A DNA stretch of 64,000 bases from JAWVFM01 sp963841455 (GTDB taxonomy: Bacteria > Actinomycetota > Thermoleophilia > Solirubrobacterales > 70-9), in contig CAWJCU010000002.1 in assembly GCA_963841455.1 (NCBI GenBank), positions 124,001-188,000 on the forward strand. Reading direction: 5' to 3'. Under the pieces are notes generated by a model. The model saw only the letters and a list, made by a program, of their open reading frames with translations. It made no database searches and had not been told where the DNA came from. A program made the translations under genes and the position numbers. Below, in pieces: positions 9,501 through 17,547 of this stretch (position 1 is the first letter of the stretch; every line of letters begins with the position of its first letter).

Positions 9501-9950
9501 GATCTGCCGTCGCGCTCCGAGGTGCCATTCGTCCTCGGCCTCGCTGGGAGTGTCGTCCGGGGGAAGATCGACCTCCTCGTCGACGCGCCCCGCGGCCCGG
9601 TGGTGGTCGACTTCAAGACCGATGCCCTCGCTGAGGGCGCGCCCGGCGAGCTCTCCGGCGGCTACCGGGCCCAGCGAGAGCTCTACGCGCTCGTCGCCGC
9701 CTCCGAGGCGGGGAGCGCCGGACGCCCGGTGAGGGCCGTTCACCTCTTCCTCCAGGATCCCACGAGCCCGGTCGCCGAGGAGCTCGGGCCGCTCGAGCTC
9801 GAAGCCGCGCGCGCGCGGCTCGAGGGCCTCATCGGCCGGATACGTCATGGCGAGTTCTCGCCCACCGACGCGCCCTCGACGGCCATCTGCTTCGGGTGCC
9901 CGGCTGCGGCAAACCTATGCCCGCACCCCGGCTGGCGGCCCGCCGCCTGA
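6591..9950 (+). CDS. addA: AddA-like UvrD-family helicase/nuclease
   Basis: The ATG at 6591 overlaps the addB stop (ATGA) and gives 1119 residues. All SF1 motifs are visible in order: Q motif PTNEQLAAV, Walker A EAAAGSGKTRVLVER (about residues 38-52), Ia AFTFTERAAAELRGRV, II ILVDEFQDTNRTQ, III VFVVGDENQSIYRFRNAD, IV IRLGRNFRSS, V VRVMTIHAAKGLEFPIV, VI RLTYVGATRAERRLI. A C-terminal RecB-like nuclease follows: LSYSALSDYERCGYRF, FGSAVHAVLEW, GKIDLLVD, VVVDFKTDAL and GYRAQRELYAL. Cysteines in ICFGCPAAANLCPHPG near the end may bind metal. It is the motor of the AddAB complex processing DNA breaks. An upstream in-frame extension to 5100 overlaps addB and is not credible. Confidence 0.93.
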   Translation: MSAAEIAAAAPEGALSDAPTNEQLAAVSTRDSDTFCEAAAGSGKTRVLVERYCEALVSDGVAVDRVLAFTFTERAAAELRGRVRKRLNEHAGAARAAGDAARARELRTLARSTERAWVMTIHAFCRRLLAAHPLAAGLDPRFRVLDEAEAARLRERAVSDALASVAAGADDATSRALAAYRPYRLGDMAVAAHERLRSQGMAAPRLPVVPGPVRSVAEGDEREDLDAAEAGAAIAARSALEAVLEAFAARYLELKHARSALDFGDLELEALRLLREHEGVAAAWRGRFEHILVDEFQDTNRTQLALVDALRGPDTKVFVVGDENQSIYRFRNADLEVFRAERERATARGTAMIRLGRNFRSSASVLGAVNELGAALLGGFAPLAGGSSEEAGPATELLLTFDGRGRDDAKWSDFAGALDPPPSERTASLVAEARALALRLRELVDAGEAARGEIVVLLRAFTHVDAYEDALRRAGLEPYVVGGRGYWSQQQVEDVIRLLAVISNPLDDEMLFGALSSPAGGVSPDALWLLREAAGPNRHVWPLVAWRFGDGREPSDVDASAIETVPPADQARMRRFCETLADLRAAAPVTPLEGLIDQAISAFDYDLLLLERSNGAARLANVRKLMQLAREYERHEGRDLAGFLAAAEASTERDEREGMAAVRAEGHDGVRVMTIHAAKGLEFPIVAVPDLGRGLNAGHRAGDIVIGAAADDREPPFGMRLAFPTRASFGLWELKELHGEESEAAAEEGCRLTYVGATRAERRLILSGTFKEAHLAAADPKPNDSPLRRLLPRLAERGFEGADTELRLPGPPGRPAEVGLRIAVSRPSEEAAAALARRFAAPPRQVPSGAGGDNLIEGLPRPTPVGHLSYSALSDYERCGYRFYAERVLGLSELVEPGAGANGGEHGGALAFGSAVHAVLEWSARNGWAEPVPEVVAERLVAHGGAAAQADRALDLVRGWLASDLARELGDLPSRSEVPFVLGLAGSVVRGKIDLLVDAPRGPVVVDFKTDALAEGAPGELSGGYRAQRELYALVAASEAGSAGRPVRAVHLFLQDPTSPVAEELGPLELEAARARLEGLIGRIRHGEFSPTDAPSTAICFGCPAAANLCPHPGWRPAA

Positions 9951-10528
9951 TGACGCTCGCCGTCTTCGCCTACGCATCGCTCGTGAGCGCGGCAAGCGCG
10001 GCCGAGACGCTCGGGCGCGAGGTCGAGCCCGTGCCTGCACGCCTCCTCGGATGGCGCCGCCGCTGGTCGCTCGGCCGCGACAACGCGAGCGCCGAGAAGA
10101 CGTTCCGGCGCGCGGACGGTGGCGACCTCCCCAGCGTCTGCCTGGGCCTGAACATCGAGCCGGTTGGCGCGCTGGATGAGGGCCCGAATGGGGCCGTCAT
10201 CGAGCTCACCGAGGCCGAGCTCGCGCGCCTCGATGTCAGGGAGATCCGCTACGACCGCGTTGACGTGACGGCCGCGATCGAGGAGCTCCCAGAGGGCATC
10301 GAGGCGGTCGACGCCTACCGGGCGAAGCCGGAGCGGTTCCTCGCCGAGACGCCGGAGGGATCGGTGATCATCGCGGCGTACCTGCGAACCGTGGAGGCGG
10401 CGTTCGACGCGCTTGGCCCCGGACAGCTCGAGGCCTTCCGTCGTACCACCGGCCCGCCCCCGACCGATGTGATCGAGGGCGTCCTCGTGCGAGACGAGAT
10501 CCCGGCCGGCAACCCCCGCGACTGGTGA
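9950..10528 (+). CDS. Gamma-glutamylcyclotransferase-like (GGCT/AIG2 fold) protein
   Basis: The start is the ATG sharing its A with the addA TGA (TGATG), giving 192 residues; a longer in-frame ATG at 9896 would lie inside addA. The N-terminus TLAVFAYASLVSAASAAETLG carries the GGCT-fold nucleotide/substrate loop (YGSL in the family, YASL here). VPARLLGWRRRWSLGRDN, CLGLNIEP and the segment GAVIELTEAELARLDVRE with IRYDRVDV follow the family pattern. Members open gamma-glutamyl peptides to 5-oxoproline or act on related amides. The substrate here is unknown, and its coupling to addAB is probably positional only. Residues at the usual catalytic Glu position cannot be assigned with certainty. Confidence 0.75.
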   Translation: MTLAVFAYASLVSAASAAETLGREVEPVPARLLGWRRRWSLGRDNASAEKTFRRADGGDLPSVCLGLNIEPVGALDEGPNGAVIELTEAELARLDVREIRYDRVDVTAAIEELPEGIEAVDAYRAKPERFLAETPEGSVIIAAYLRTVEAAFDALGPGQLEAFRRTTGPPPTDVIEGVLVRDEIPAGNPRDW

Positions 10529-10530
10529 GA

Positions 10531-10869
10531 CTAAAGCTCCGAACCACCATCCATCCCGTTCCATCGCCGGGCCCACTCGCCCAGCGCGTCGATCGCCGGC
10601 TTCAACGCCTCCCCCTTCTCGGTGAGGCCGTATGAGACGCGGGGCGGCGTGCCGTCCTCCACCGAGCGGACGACGACGCCCTCCGCCTCGAGCTCTCGCA
10701 GCCGGCGTGAGAGCAGCCGGTCGGAGAGGCCCGGAATCGCCTGGCTCAGCTCGCCGAAGTAGTGGTCGCGACCGGTAAGGGCCCAGATGATCGCCCCGCT
10801 CCACCGCCTGCCGATCAACTCGACGGCGTGATGGAACTCGGGCGAGACTCGAGCCGGCTCTCCTTCCAC
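10531..10869 (-). CDS. HxlR family winged-helix transcriptional regulator
   Basis: The GTG at 10869 gives 112 residues beginning VEGEPARVSPEFHHAVELIG. The HxlR-type winged helix is clear: IGRRWSGAIIWALTGRDHYF, ELSQAIPGLSDRLLSRRLRELE (recognition helix) and the wing VVVRSVEDGTPPRVSYGLTEKG. Typical family members carry a redox or electrophile-sensing Cys near the N-terminus; I see none in this version. It is convergent with the cyclotransferase gene (stops 2 bp apart) and lies 37 bp downstream of the protease gene on the same strand. Targets are unknown. Confidence 0.88.
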   Translation of the reverse strand: MEGEPARVSPEFHHAVELIGRRWSGAIIWALTGRDHYFGELSQAIPGLSDRLLSRRLRELEAEGVVVRSVEDGTPPRVSYGLTEKGEALKPAIDALGEWARRWNGMDGGSEL

Positions 10870-10906
10870 CTGATCTGACTCTAGACGGTCGATCCCGCCG
10901 GCCGGC

Positions 10907-12055
10907 TCATCCGCAGGGACCGGCCGATCTGGGCCGCAAACGCGAATCGAGCGCGCGGCGCACGAGCTCGTTCGGCACGCCGAGCCCCCCGGCACGGCCG
11001 CCCGTGTTGGAGGCGAACACCGTCGTGGCGACGCGCCCGTGAGCGTCGACCGCCGGGCTGCCGGAGTCACCCGGCATGACCGAGCCGCGAAACGGCGTGA
11101 TCGTGCGGCGCACCGGACCTCGCCCGTAGGAGTCCTGCGTGCTGACGTCGCCCGCGCGGCCGAGGCGGGCTGGCGCGACGGCGAACGGGCCGTTCTGCGG
11201 ATAGCCGAGGATCGCGGCCGGCGTGCCCTCGCCCGGATCCGGGGCGAGGCGCAGTGTCGGCAGGTCGAGGCCCGGCACGCGGAGGATTGCGATGTCGTTC
11301 CGAGGCTCGTAGCGCACCACGGTGGCGTCGAGGGTCTCGCCGTCGCGCGTCTCGATGCCCGTGTCGGACTCGCCCGCGACGACGTGGGCGTTGGTCACGA
11401 CGAGCCCGGGCCCGGCGACCCAGCCCGACCCCTCCAGGCCCAGGCCGCAGGCGCTCCCGAGGACCTTGACCGCGCTGCGGCCCGCGCGGCGCACCGCGGG
11501 GGAGCGGAGGATCGCTCCCGTCGGAGGCGCCACCTTGGCGCTCGGCCCGGTGACCGTCGGCACCGGGTCGACGCGCCGAAGCAGGTTGAGGACCGGGCCG
11601 GACGGCGGCAGGATCCCGTCGAGGGCGGAGATGACCTCCGAGTCGTTGATCGCCGAGCGGAGCCCGCGCGCGTCGGGGGCGGCCGCCTGGCGCACCACCG
11701 CGCCGAACGCCCACACGAGCAACAGGGCGAGAACTGCAAGCAGCGCGGCGCCCGCGGCGCCGTCGATCGCGGCGACGGCGCGCCGCCGCCCGAGGCGCTG
11801 TCGCAGGTCGAAGCCCACCACGTCGAGCGCTGCCGCGAGAAGGCCGCCGCCGAGCAGACCTCCCACGAGGGAGGCGACCGGAGCGTAGGGGGAGTTCGCC
11901 CCGCCCGAGAGGAGCGCCGGGCCGATGCGGCCGCCGATCACCGCCCCGGCCACGAAGCCCGCGAGCGGGAGCGCGCTGCGAACCAGGCCGAGTTGCCAGC
12001 CGCCGACGGCCATGGCGGCGGCGAAGACCACGATCGCGACGTCTACGGCGCTCAA
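10907..12055 (-). CDS. marP: MarP-like membrane-anchored serine protease
   Basis: The 382-residue protein has four N-terminal hydrophobic helices of CvpA type (residues 1-120) and a trypsin-fold protease facing outside the membrane. The catalytic triad is visible: His224 in VTNAHVV, Asp254 in RNDIAILRV and Ser331 in MPGDSGSPAV. Spacing closely matches Mycobacterium MarP (Rv3671c), a periplasmic protease needed for acid and oxidative stress survival through activation of a peptidoglycan hydrolase. Cys203 (SACGLGLEG) precedes the barrel, and mycobacterial MarP uses a disulfide here; the partner Cys may be the one in the terminal SAGPCG. The gene is divergent from the transpeptidase at 12117. 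Confidence 0.92.
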   Translation of the reverse strand: MSAVDVAIVVFAAAMAVGGWQLGLVRSALPLAGFVAGAVIGGRIGPALLSGGANSPYAPVASLVGGLLGGGLLAAALDVVGFDLRQRLGRRRAVAAIDGAAGAALLAVLALLLVWAFGAVVRQAAAPDARGLRSAINDSEVISALDGILPPSGPVLNLLRRVDPVPTVTGPSAKVAPPTGAILRSPAVRRAGRSAVKVLGSACGLGLEGSGWVAGPGLVVTNAHVVAGESDTGIETRDGETLDATVVRYEPRNDIAILRVPGLDLPTLRLAPDPGEGTPAAILGYPQNGPFAVAPARLGRAGDVSTQDSYGRGPVRRTITPFRGSVMPGDSGSPAVDAHGRVATTVFASNTGGRAGGLGVPNELVRRALDSRLRPRSAGPCG

Positions 12056-12116
12056 GGGCCTTGGGCGTGGAGTGTGTTTTGCAGGGAAAGCAGAGTCAAG
12101 AGACTAGATTTAGCGC

Positions 12117-13895
12117 GTGCAGGCGAACGGTCCCGATCCGGGCGAGGTCCGCGATCGAGGATCGCAAGGTCCTTCGCACATAGCTCCCGCCGCGGAGCGC
12201 AGGCGGCGCATCGTGACGCGGGCGATCCCGATCGTGCTCGTGGCCGTCATCGCGTTCGCCGTCGGCGCGTTGGCGGGTCGCCCAACCACGCCGCTCGCGG
12301 CCGCGAAGAGCTTCGCCGAGGGCTGGTCGCGCGGGGACCTCGCCGCGATGCACCAGGAGCTCAGCGACGACGCCCGCCACCAATACCCGGCGAAGGACTT
12401 CGACCGCGCCTACAAAGACGCCGCCAGCGCCGCGACCGTCTCGCACGTCCAGACCGGCACCGTCGAGGCCGCGAAGACGCCGAGCGGAGGCGAGGCGGCT
12501 GCGTTCGACGTCGCCGTGCACACGAACGCGTTCGGCGTGCTGCGAGGCCGCATGGTCCTCCCCCTGGCCGGCAACTCCGTCGAGTGGAACCCGTCCCTGG
12601 TCTTCCCCGGCCTGAGGGCCGGCGAGCGCCTCGAGCGCAGGACCCGAATCCCAACTCGAGCGCCGATCCTGGCGGCCAACGGCGCCCCGCTTGCCGAGGG
12701 CCCCGCATCGGCGCGAACGTCCCCCTCCACGGCCTACTCCGCCGTCACGGGAACCGTCTCGCCGCCGAAAGCGAAGCAGGCCGCGGAGCAGGAGATGCTG
12801 GGCTTTCCGGCCGAGACCGCGACCGGCACGAGCGGCCTCGAGCTCGCCTTCAACACCCGGCTCGAGGGGCATCCGGGCGGGCAGCTCCTGGCGGTCGGCC
12901 CGAGGGGGCGCCGCGTCCTCGCCTCGACGTCACCCGTGCCGGGCAAGCCGGTTCACACCACGATCAACCCGAGCCTCCAGCAGGACGCCGTGACCGCCCT
13001 GGGAAGCACCCTGGGCGGCGTCTCCGTGCTCGACGCGAAGACCGGGGAGGTGCGGGGGCTGGCCGGAATAGCGTTCTCGGGCCCGCAGCCTCCGGGGTCG
13101 ACCTTCAAGCTCGTGACGACGACCGCGGCGCTCGACGCCGGGATCGTCAAGACAACCGACCAGTTCCCGGTCGAGACCGAGACCAACGCCGGCGGCCGGA
13201 TCATCACGAACGCGCACAGCGAGGCCTGCGGCGGCTCCTTCGCGGAGGCGTTCGCGTTGTCGTGCAACACCGTCTTCGCGCCGCTCGGCGTCAAGGTCGG
13301 GTCGGACCGCCTGGTCGGCGCGGCCGAGAAGTACGGCTTCAACGCCCCACCGAGCCTCTACGACGACGCGGCGATCGCGGCGGTCAAGCCGGAGATGAGC
13401 ACGATTCCGAAGGAGATACCGAACCCCGTCGACCTCGCCGTCAGCGCGATCGGGCAGGGCGAGGTGCTGGCCACCCCGCTGGAGATGGCCTCGATATCGC
13501 AGGCCATCGCGAACCGCGGCGTCAGCGATCCGACGGCGATCGTCACCGACAAGGACCTCCTGCCGTCTCGCGAGCCGGTGAAGGTCACCTCGCCGCAAAC
13601 GGCCGGCATCCTCCGGACCCTCATGCTCGGCGTCGTGCACTTCGGCACCGGCGTCGCCGCCCAGATCCCGGGGATCGAGGTGGCGGGCAAGACCGGAACG
13701 GCCGAGCTCGGCCCGGTCGCGGGGTCGACCGACCTCACCAACCAGCGCAAGGACGCCTGGTTCACGGCCTTCGCCCCGGCGTCGAATCCGAAGCTCGCCG
13801 TGGCCGCGATGGTGGTGAACGCGAACGGCGACGGCGGCACGATCGCCGCGCCGATCGTGCGCTCGGTGCTCGTGTCCGGCCTGGGCGCGGGCTAG
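12117..13895 (+). CDS. Penicillin-binding protein, transpeptidase with NTF2-like domain
   Basis: The GTG start gives 592 residues. A single N-terminal anchor (IVTRAIPIVLVAVIAFAVGA) is followed by an NTF2/MecA_N-like domain (LAAAKSFAEGWSRGDLAAM) and a class B transpeptidase domain. Active-site motifs are PGSTFKLV (SxxK, Ser328/Lys331), SCN at about 382 and KTGTAEL at about 525. It should cross-link peptidoglycan outside the membrane. N-terminal dimerisation-domain elements are short, and RTRIPTRAPILAANGAPLAEG corresponds to the usual R-G-x-I-x-D-R-x-G segment in degraded form. It is divergent from marP across 61 bp and convergent with the RlpA-like gene. Confidence 0.9.
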   Translation: MQANGPDPGEVRDRGSQGPSHIAPAAERRRRIVTRAIPIVLVAVIAFAVGALAGRPTTPLAAAKSFAEGWSRGDLAAMHQELSDDARHQYPAKDFDRAYKDAASAATVSHVQTGTVEAAKTPSGGEAAAFDVAVHTNAFGVLRGRMVLPLAGNSVEWNPSLVFPGLRAGERLERRTRIPTRAPILAANGAPLAEGPASARTSPSTAYSAVTGTVSPPKAKQAAEQEMLGFPAETATGTSGLELAFNTRLEGHPGGQLLAVGPRGRRVLASTSPVPGKPVHTTINPSLQQDAVTALGSTLGGVSVLDAKTGEVRGLAGIAFSGPQPPGSTFKLVTTTAALDAGIVKTTDQFPVETETNAGGRIITNAHSEACGGSFAEAFALSCNTVFAPLGVKVGSDRLVGAAEKYGFNAPPSLYDDAAIAAVKPEMSTIPKEIPNPVDLAVSAIGQGEVLATPLEMASISQAIANRGVSDPTAIVTDKDLLPSREPVKVTSPQTAGILRTLMLGVVHFGTGVAAQIPGIEVAGKTGTAELGPVAGSTDLTNQRKDAWFTAFAPASNPKLAVAAMVVNANGDGGTIAAPIVRSVLVSGLGAG

Positions 13896-13899
13896 GCCC

Positions 13900-14576
13900 C
13901 TACCGAAGCACGGCGACCTTCACGCTGTCCACGCCGGCGCTCGTGAAATGCAGCCTGTCCGCCGTGGCCTCCGTGAGGTCCCACTCGCGCTTGTCCACAT
14001 AAGGGCCCCGGTCGATGACCCGCGTCCGCACCCATTGACCCCGGTACCCGAACACGACCCGAGTCCCGCAGGGGAGCGTCTTGTTCGCGACGCCCACCGT
14101 CGACCGGCGGAGCGTCTGGCCGCACGCGGTCCGGTTGCCATACAGCGGTGCCCCGTACCAGCTCGCGAGATTCGTCGCCAGGCTCGAGACGAGCGAGCGG
14201 CGCGTCGAGGTCTCGAAGACTCCGTCGGGCGCGAGCCCGGCCGTACGCTCGAACCCCTGGACGGCGGCGACGGTGGCGTCGTCGTAGTCGGGGCCGAGCC
14301 CGACCGAGGACGAAGCCTTCGCCCGCAGGAGCCAGTTGAGCGTCTTCACATCGCTCCCGCAGTCTCCGCGGGAGAGCGTTCGGCTTCCGAACCGACGGTC
14401 GCTGCAGTCACTGCCCGGGGTGCCGACGCCGCCCGATCCGCGAGGCGAGGACGCGAACGCCCCCGATGCCGCGAGGGCGGAGATCAGAGTGGCGGCTCCG
14501 AGCGCGAGGGCAACTCGCGCCCAGGCGCGCGTCGTGCTGTTCGGGTCGCGGCTGATGCAACGTAGTTCGGGATCAT
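13900..14576 (-). pseudogene. Secreted RlpA-like double-psi barrel protein, N-terminal frameshift
   Basis: The C-terminal part is an RlpA/DPBB domain: NLASWYGAPLYGNRTACG, the turn VANKTLPCGTRVVFGY and VIDRGPYVDKREWDLTEATA, with the catalytic-type Asp of VxDRGP. Before it is a peptidoglycan-binding-1-like helix set (LNWLLRAKASSSVGLG, DYDDATVAAVQGFE). In frame upstream lies a good signal peptide, WARVALALGAATLISALAAS, but that frame has no ATG, GTG or TTG. A well placed start (ATG 14576 behind GGAAGG) reads MIPNYVASAATRTARRA in the neighbouring frame. A one-base deletion near 14520 would join them. It follows the SGNH gene by 29 bp. Likely a wall-associated protein, possibly a lytic transglycosylase. 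Confidence 0.75.
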
Positions 14577-14605
14577 CCGGCCCCTTCCTTACCCCTGGGA
14601 GAGAC

Positions 14606-15475
14606 CTACCGCCCGCCCACGGCCAGGCAGTCGCGAATGCCCTGGGCGATCAGCTGGGCCCGCGCATCGGCCCCTGCCGGAAGTGGATGGAGGTTGTCGC
14701 TCTGCATGAGGTCCGGATGGGCGGCGACGAAGCCTGCCCAGTCTGGAGTCTGCGTTCCCGGGCGCGACGCGGCGAACTGCTGGACCACCTTGTTCTTGCC
14801 GGCCGAGGTGATGCCGTTGACGTTCAACCCGTGGATCGTCGGCACAACCATGCAGCGGTTGCCGATGATCCGCGCAACGGCCTCGAGCCGGCCGGCGAGG
14901 ATCTGCGGATAGGCGGGGTTGTCGTTGGTCCCGGAGTCGAACACGATCACAGACTGCGAGGGGTCGAAGCTCTCCCTGAAGAGGTCGAAGATCTGGAAGC
15001 TGTTGTAGCCGCCGACGGCGTTCACGGTCAGCGGGATCCCGTGGAGGTACCGCTTGAGGTACGGCGAGGTCAGCACCTCGAGGCTGTCGCCGACCACGAG
15101 GGTTCCGCCGGACCCCGCAAGGAGAGGTGAGGCGGTCGCGGGCTGGAGCACTCCCGAGGCGGGGGCGATCCGGCTCGGCCGGCTGCTCGTCTTGACCGCC
15201 GCGAGGGTCCCGGCCCGCCCGCCGCGGACGACGCCGAGCCTGCGGGCGGCCTCCTTGCCGGACGCGCGGCCCTCCTGGAGGCCTGCCTGCTTGCCCCCGC
15301 CGAGGGCCCGGTCGCGCATCTCGCGGAATGCTGTGAGCGCCGCCTCGTGGCGGGCGGCAAGCGCATCCGAGCGGTCTGGCACCGTCCTGGAGCCGAGGAC
15401 GTATCCGCCCGCGGCCGCGGCGGCCACGAGGCAGATCGCGGCGATGGCCAGCAATGCGACGCGCCGATGGCTCAC
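14606..15475 (-). CDS. Membrane-anchored SGNH/GDSL hydrolase
   Basis: The GTG start gives 289 residues. An N-terminal signal anchor (VALLAIAAICLVAAAAAGG) is followed by an Ala/Gly/Arg-rich helical stalk (GGGKQAGLQEGRASGKEAAR) and a SGNH domain. Catalytic blocks are VVGDSLEVL (Ser), a Gly block NAVGGYN, FDSGTNDN (Asn) and SDNLHPLPAG (Asp/His). Proteins of this type remove or transfer O-acyl groups on polysaccharides outside the membrane. Neighbours fit: a divergently transcribed acyltransferase with its own SGNH domain lies 104 bp away. The stalk is similar in style to that of the small protein at 17548. Confidence 0.82.
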   Translation of the reverse strand: MSHRRVALLAIAAICLVAAAAAGGYVLGSRTVPDRSDALAARHEAALTAFREMRDRALGGGKQAGLQEGRASGKEAARRLGVVRGGRAGTLAAVKTSSRPSRIAPASGVLQPATASPLLAGSGGTLVVGDSLEVLTSPYLKRYLHGIPLTVNAVGGYNSFQIFDLFRESFDPSQSVIVFDSGTNDNPAYPQILAGRLEAVARIIGNRCMVVPTIHGLNVNGITSAGKNKVVQQFAASRPGTQTPDWAGFVAAHPDLMQSDNLHPLPAGADARAQLIAQGIRDCLAVGGR

Positions 15476-15579
15476 CGAGTACAGCCCCGCCTAGACTTTC
15501 GGGCTCCACGCATTCCGTGGAACCTAGCCTGTGGCAGGCCCGATGACCCCTCTCTTCCGCGTGAGCAGACGCCCCCAGC

Positions 15580-17544
15580 ATGCCTAGGCCGGTAAAGCGC
15601 GAGACGCGCTACATGCCGGGCCTCGACGGCCTGCGTGCGATCGCGGTGCTCGGCGTGATCGCCTACCACCTGAACTTCGGGTGGGCCGCCGGCGGCCTGC
15701 TCGGCGTCGGCGTCTTCTTCACGCTCAGCGGCTACCTCATCACGGACATCCTGCTGAACCAGGTCGCCCGCGGCGGGATCAAACTGGCCAAGTTCTGGCT
15801 CGCCCGAGCCCGGCGGCTGCTCCCCGCCCTGTTCGTGATGTTGGCCATCGTGATGGCCTGGGTGACCGTGTTCGGGCCGCACCAGCCTTCCGACTTCCGG
15901 ATGGACGTGATCAGCGCCTCCGCCTACTTCAACAACTGGTGGCTGATCTTCCACAACGTCTCCTACTTCGCACAGTTCGCCGCGCCGAGCCCGCTGAACC
16001 ACCTGTGGTCGCTGTCGATCGAGGAGCAGTTCTACATCGTCTGGCCGTTCCTGCTGCTGATCGGGGTCCACTTCGTGCGCGAGGCGCCGAACGGCGGCGG
16101 ACTCCGGCCTCGCCTGGGCCTCGTGTGGGTCGGCCTGGCGATCGCCTCGGCGGTCCTGATGGCCGTCCTCTATGTGCCCAGCATCGACCCCTCGCGCGTC
16201 TACTACGGCACCGACACGCGCGCGCAGGAGCTGCTGATCGGCGCCGCGCTCGCGACCGTGTGGCCGAGCCGCCAGCTGCGCCGAAACATCGCCCCGCAGG
16301 CGCGGAGGATGATCGACTGGGCCGGGGTCGTCGGCCTCCTCATCGTCGGCCTGATGTTCTGGCGCTGCAGCGAGTACTCACCGTTCCTCTACCGCGGCGG
16401 CTTCCTCGTGCTGTCCCTCGGTACCGCGCTGCTCCTCGTCGCGCTGGCCCACCCCGCCTCCAAGCTCGCGCGCGTCATCGGCATGCGTCCGCTGCGCTGG
16501 ATCGGCGAGCGCTCGTACGGGATCTACCTTTGGCACTTCCCGATCATCGTCCTGACCACGCCCGAGGGCGCCCAGCAGCAGGTCGACATCCCCCGAGCCA
16601 TCCTCCAGGTGGCCGCCACGTTCATCGTCGCCGCTCTGTCCTGGAAGTACATCGAGAACCCGATCCGGCGCGGAGGCCTGCGGGGCCTTCGCGAGCGGAT
16701 CCGGGCGAGCAAGTGGGTCCGGGGCGGAGTCAAGCGTCCGGCCTGGGCGATCGTCGCGCTGGTCGGGTTCGTGATGGTGGGCGCGCTCGCGGGCATGGCC
16801 GGCGCCGGCGTCGGTGGCCCGCGCGGCGGCAAGGACGTCGTGGTCGCGAGCACGAAGACGGTCAAGAACGTGAAGGTCGACACGAAGCACACGATGTGCA
16901 AGAACGTCACCTACATCGGCGACTCGACCTCGCTCGGGCTCGTCTCGCCGGACTACCTGCCGGACAAGAAGGAGCGCATCAGCGCCCAATTCGCGCGGGT
17001 GGGCGCGGTGAACCAGCACCTGGAGGTGTCAGGCGGACGGTCGATCTTCGAGACGATCCCCGGCATACCGAACGCCTACGACGTCGGGTCGAGCATCAAG
17101 GCCGGGGGCTTCAAGGGCTGCTGGGTACTCGGCCTCGGCACCAACGAGGCGGCGGACGTCGCCGCCGGATCGGCCAACAGCTTCGACGACCGCATCCGCC
17201 GGATGATGTCGCTGATCAAGAAGGAGCCGGTCATGTGGGTCAACGTCAAGACGATCGCGACCTCCGGCCCCTACACGGAGCCAAGCCAGAAGGCATGGGA
17301 CAAGGCGCTGCTCGCGGCGTGCGACCGCTACCCGCACATGCGGATCTACGACTGGGCCTCCGACGTGAAGGACCAGTGGTTCATCCCCGACGGCATCCAC
17401 TTCACGACGCAGGGGTACGCGCACCGAAGCCGCCTCATCGCGGACGCGCTCCGCGATTCGTTCCCCGACGCGGGCGGGCACATCGCCCCGACCGACAGCT
17501 CGGACTGCCTCGTGCACCCCGACCAAGACCCGCGTAAGGCGTGA
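15580..17544 (+). CDS. OafA-type acyltransferase fused to a SGNH domain
   Basis: The 654-residue protein has an acyltransferase-3 membrane domain with about ten helices (residues 15-400). MPGLDGLRAIAVLGVIAYHL carries the conserved His, and LGVGVFFTLSGYLI, NHLWSLSIEEQFYIVWPF and IGERSYGIYLWHFP are standard family blocks. After a final helix and a linker the C-terminus is a SGNH domain: YIGDSTSLGL, GLGTNEA and IPDGIHFTTQGYAHRS. OafA/OatA-like fusions move acetyl groups across the membrane onto peptidoglycan or wall polysaccharide. Acceptor unknown. The next gene starts 3 bp after the stop, implying one transcript. Confidence 0.92.
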   Translation: MPRPVKRETRYMPGLDGLRAIAVLGVIAYHLNFGWAAGGLLGVGVFFTLSGYLITDILLNQVARGGIKLAKFWLARARRLLPALFVMLAIVMAWVTVFGPHQPSDFRMDVISASAYFNNWWLIFHNVSYFAQFAAPSPLNHLWSLSIEEQFYIVWPFLLLIGVHFVREAPNGGGLRPRLGLVWVGLAIASAVLMAVLYVPSIDPSRVYYGTDTRAQELLIGAALATVWPSRQLRRNIAPQARRMIDWAGVVGLLIVGLMFWRCSEYSPFLYRGGFLVLSLGTALLLVALAHPASKLARVIGMRPLRWIGERSYGIYLWHFPIIVLTTPEGAQQQVDIPRAILQVAATFIVAALSWKYIENPIRRGGLRGLRERIRASKWVRGGVKRPAWAIVALVGFVMVGALAGMAGAGVGGPRGGKDVVVASTKTVKNVKVDTKHTMCKNVTYIGDSTSLGLVSPDYLPDKKERISAQFARVGAVNQHLEVSGGRSIFETIPGIPNAYDVGSSIKAGGFKGCWVLGLGTNEAADVAAGSANSFDDRIRRMMSLIKKEPVMWVNVKTIATSGPYTEPSQKAWDKALLAACDRYPHMRIYDWASDVKDQWFIPDGIHFTTQGYAHRSRLIADALRDSFPDAGGHIAPTDSSDCLVHPDQDPRKA

Positions 17545-17547
17545 GCG

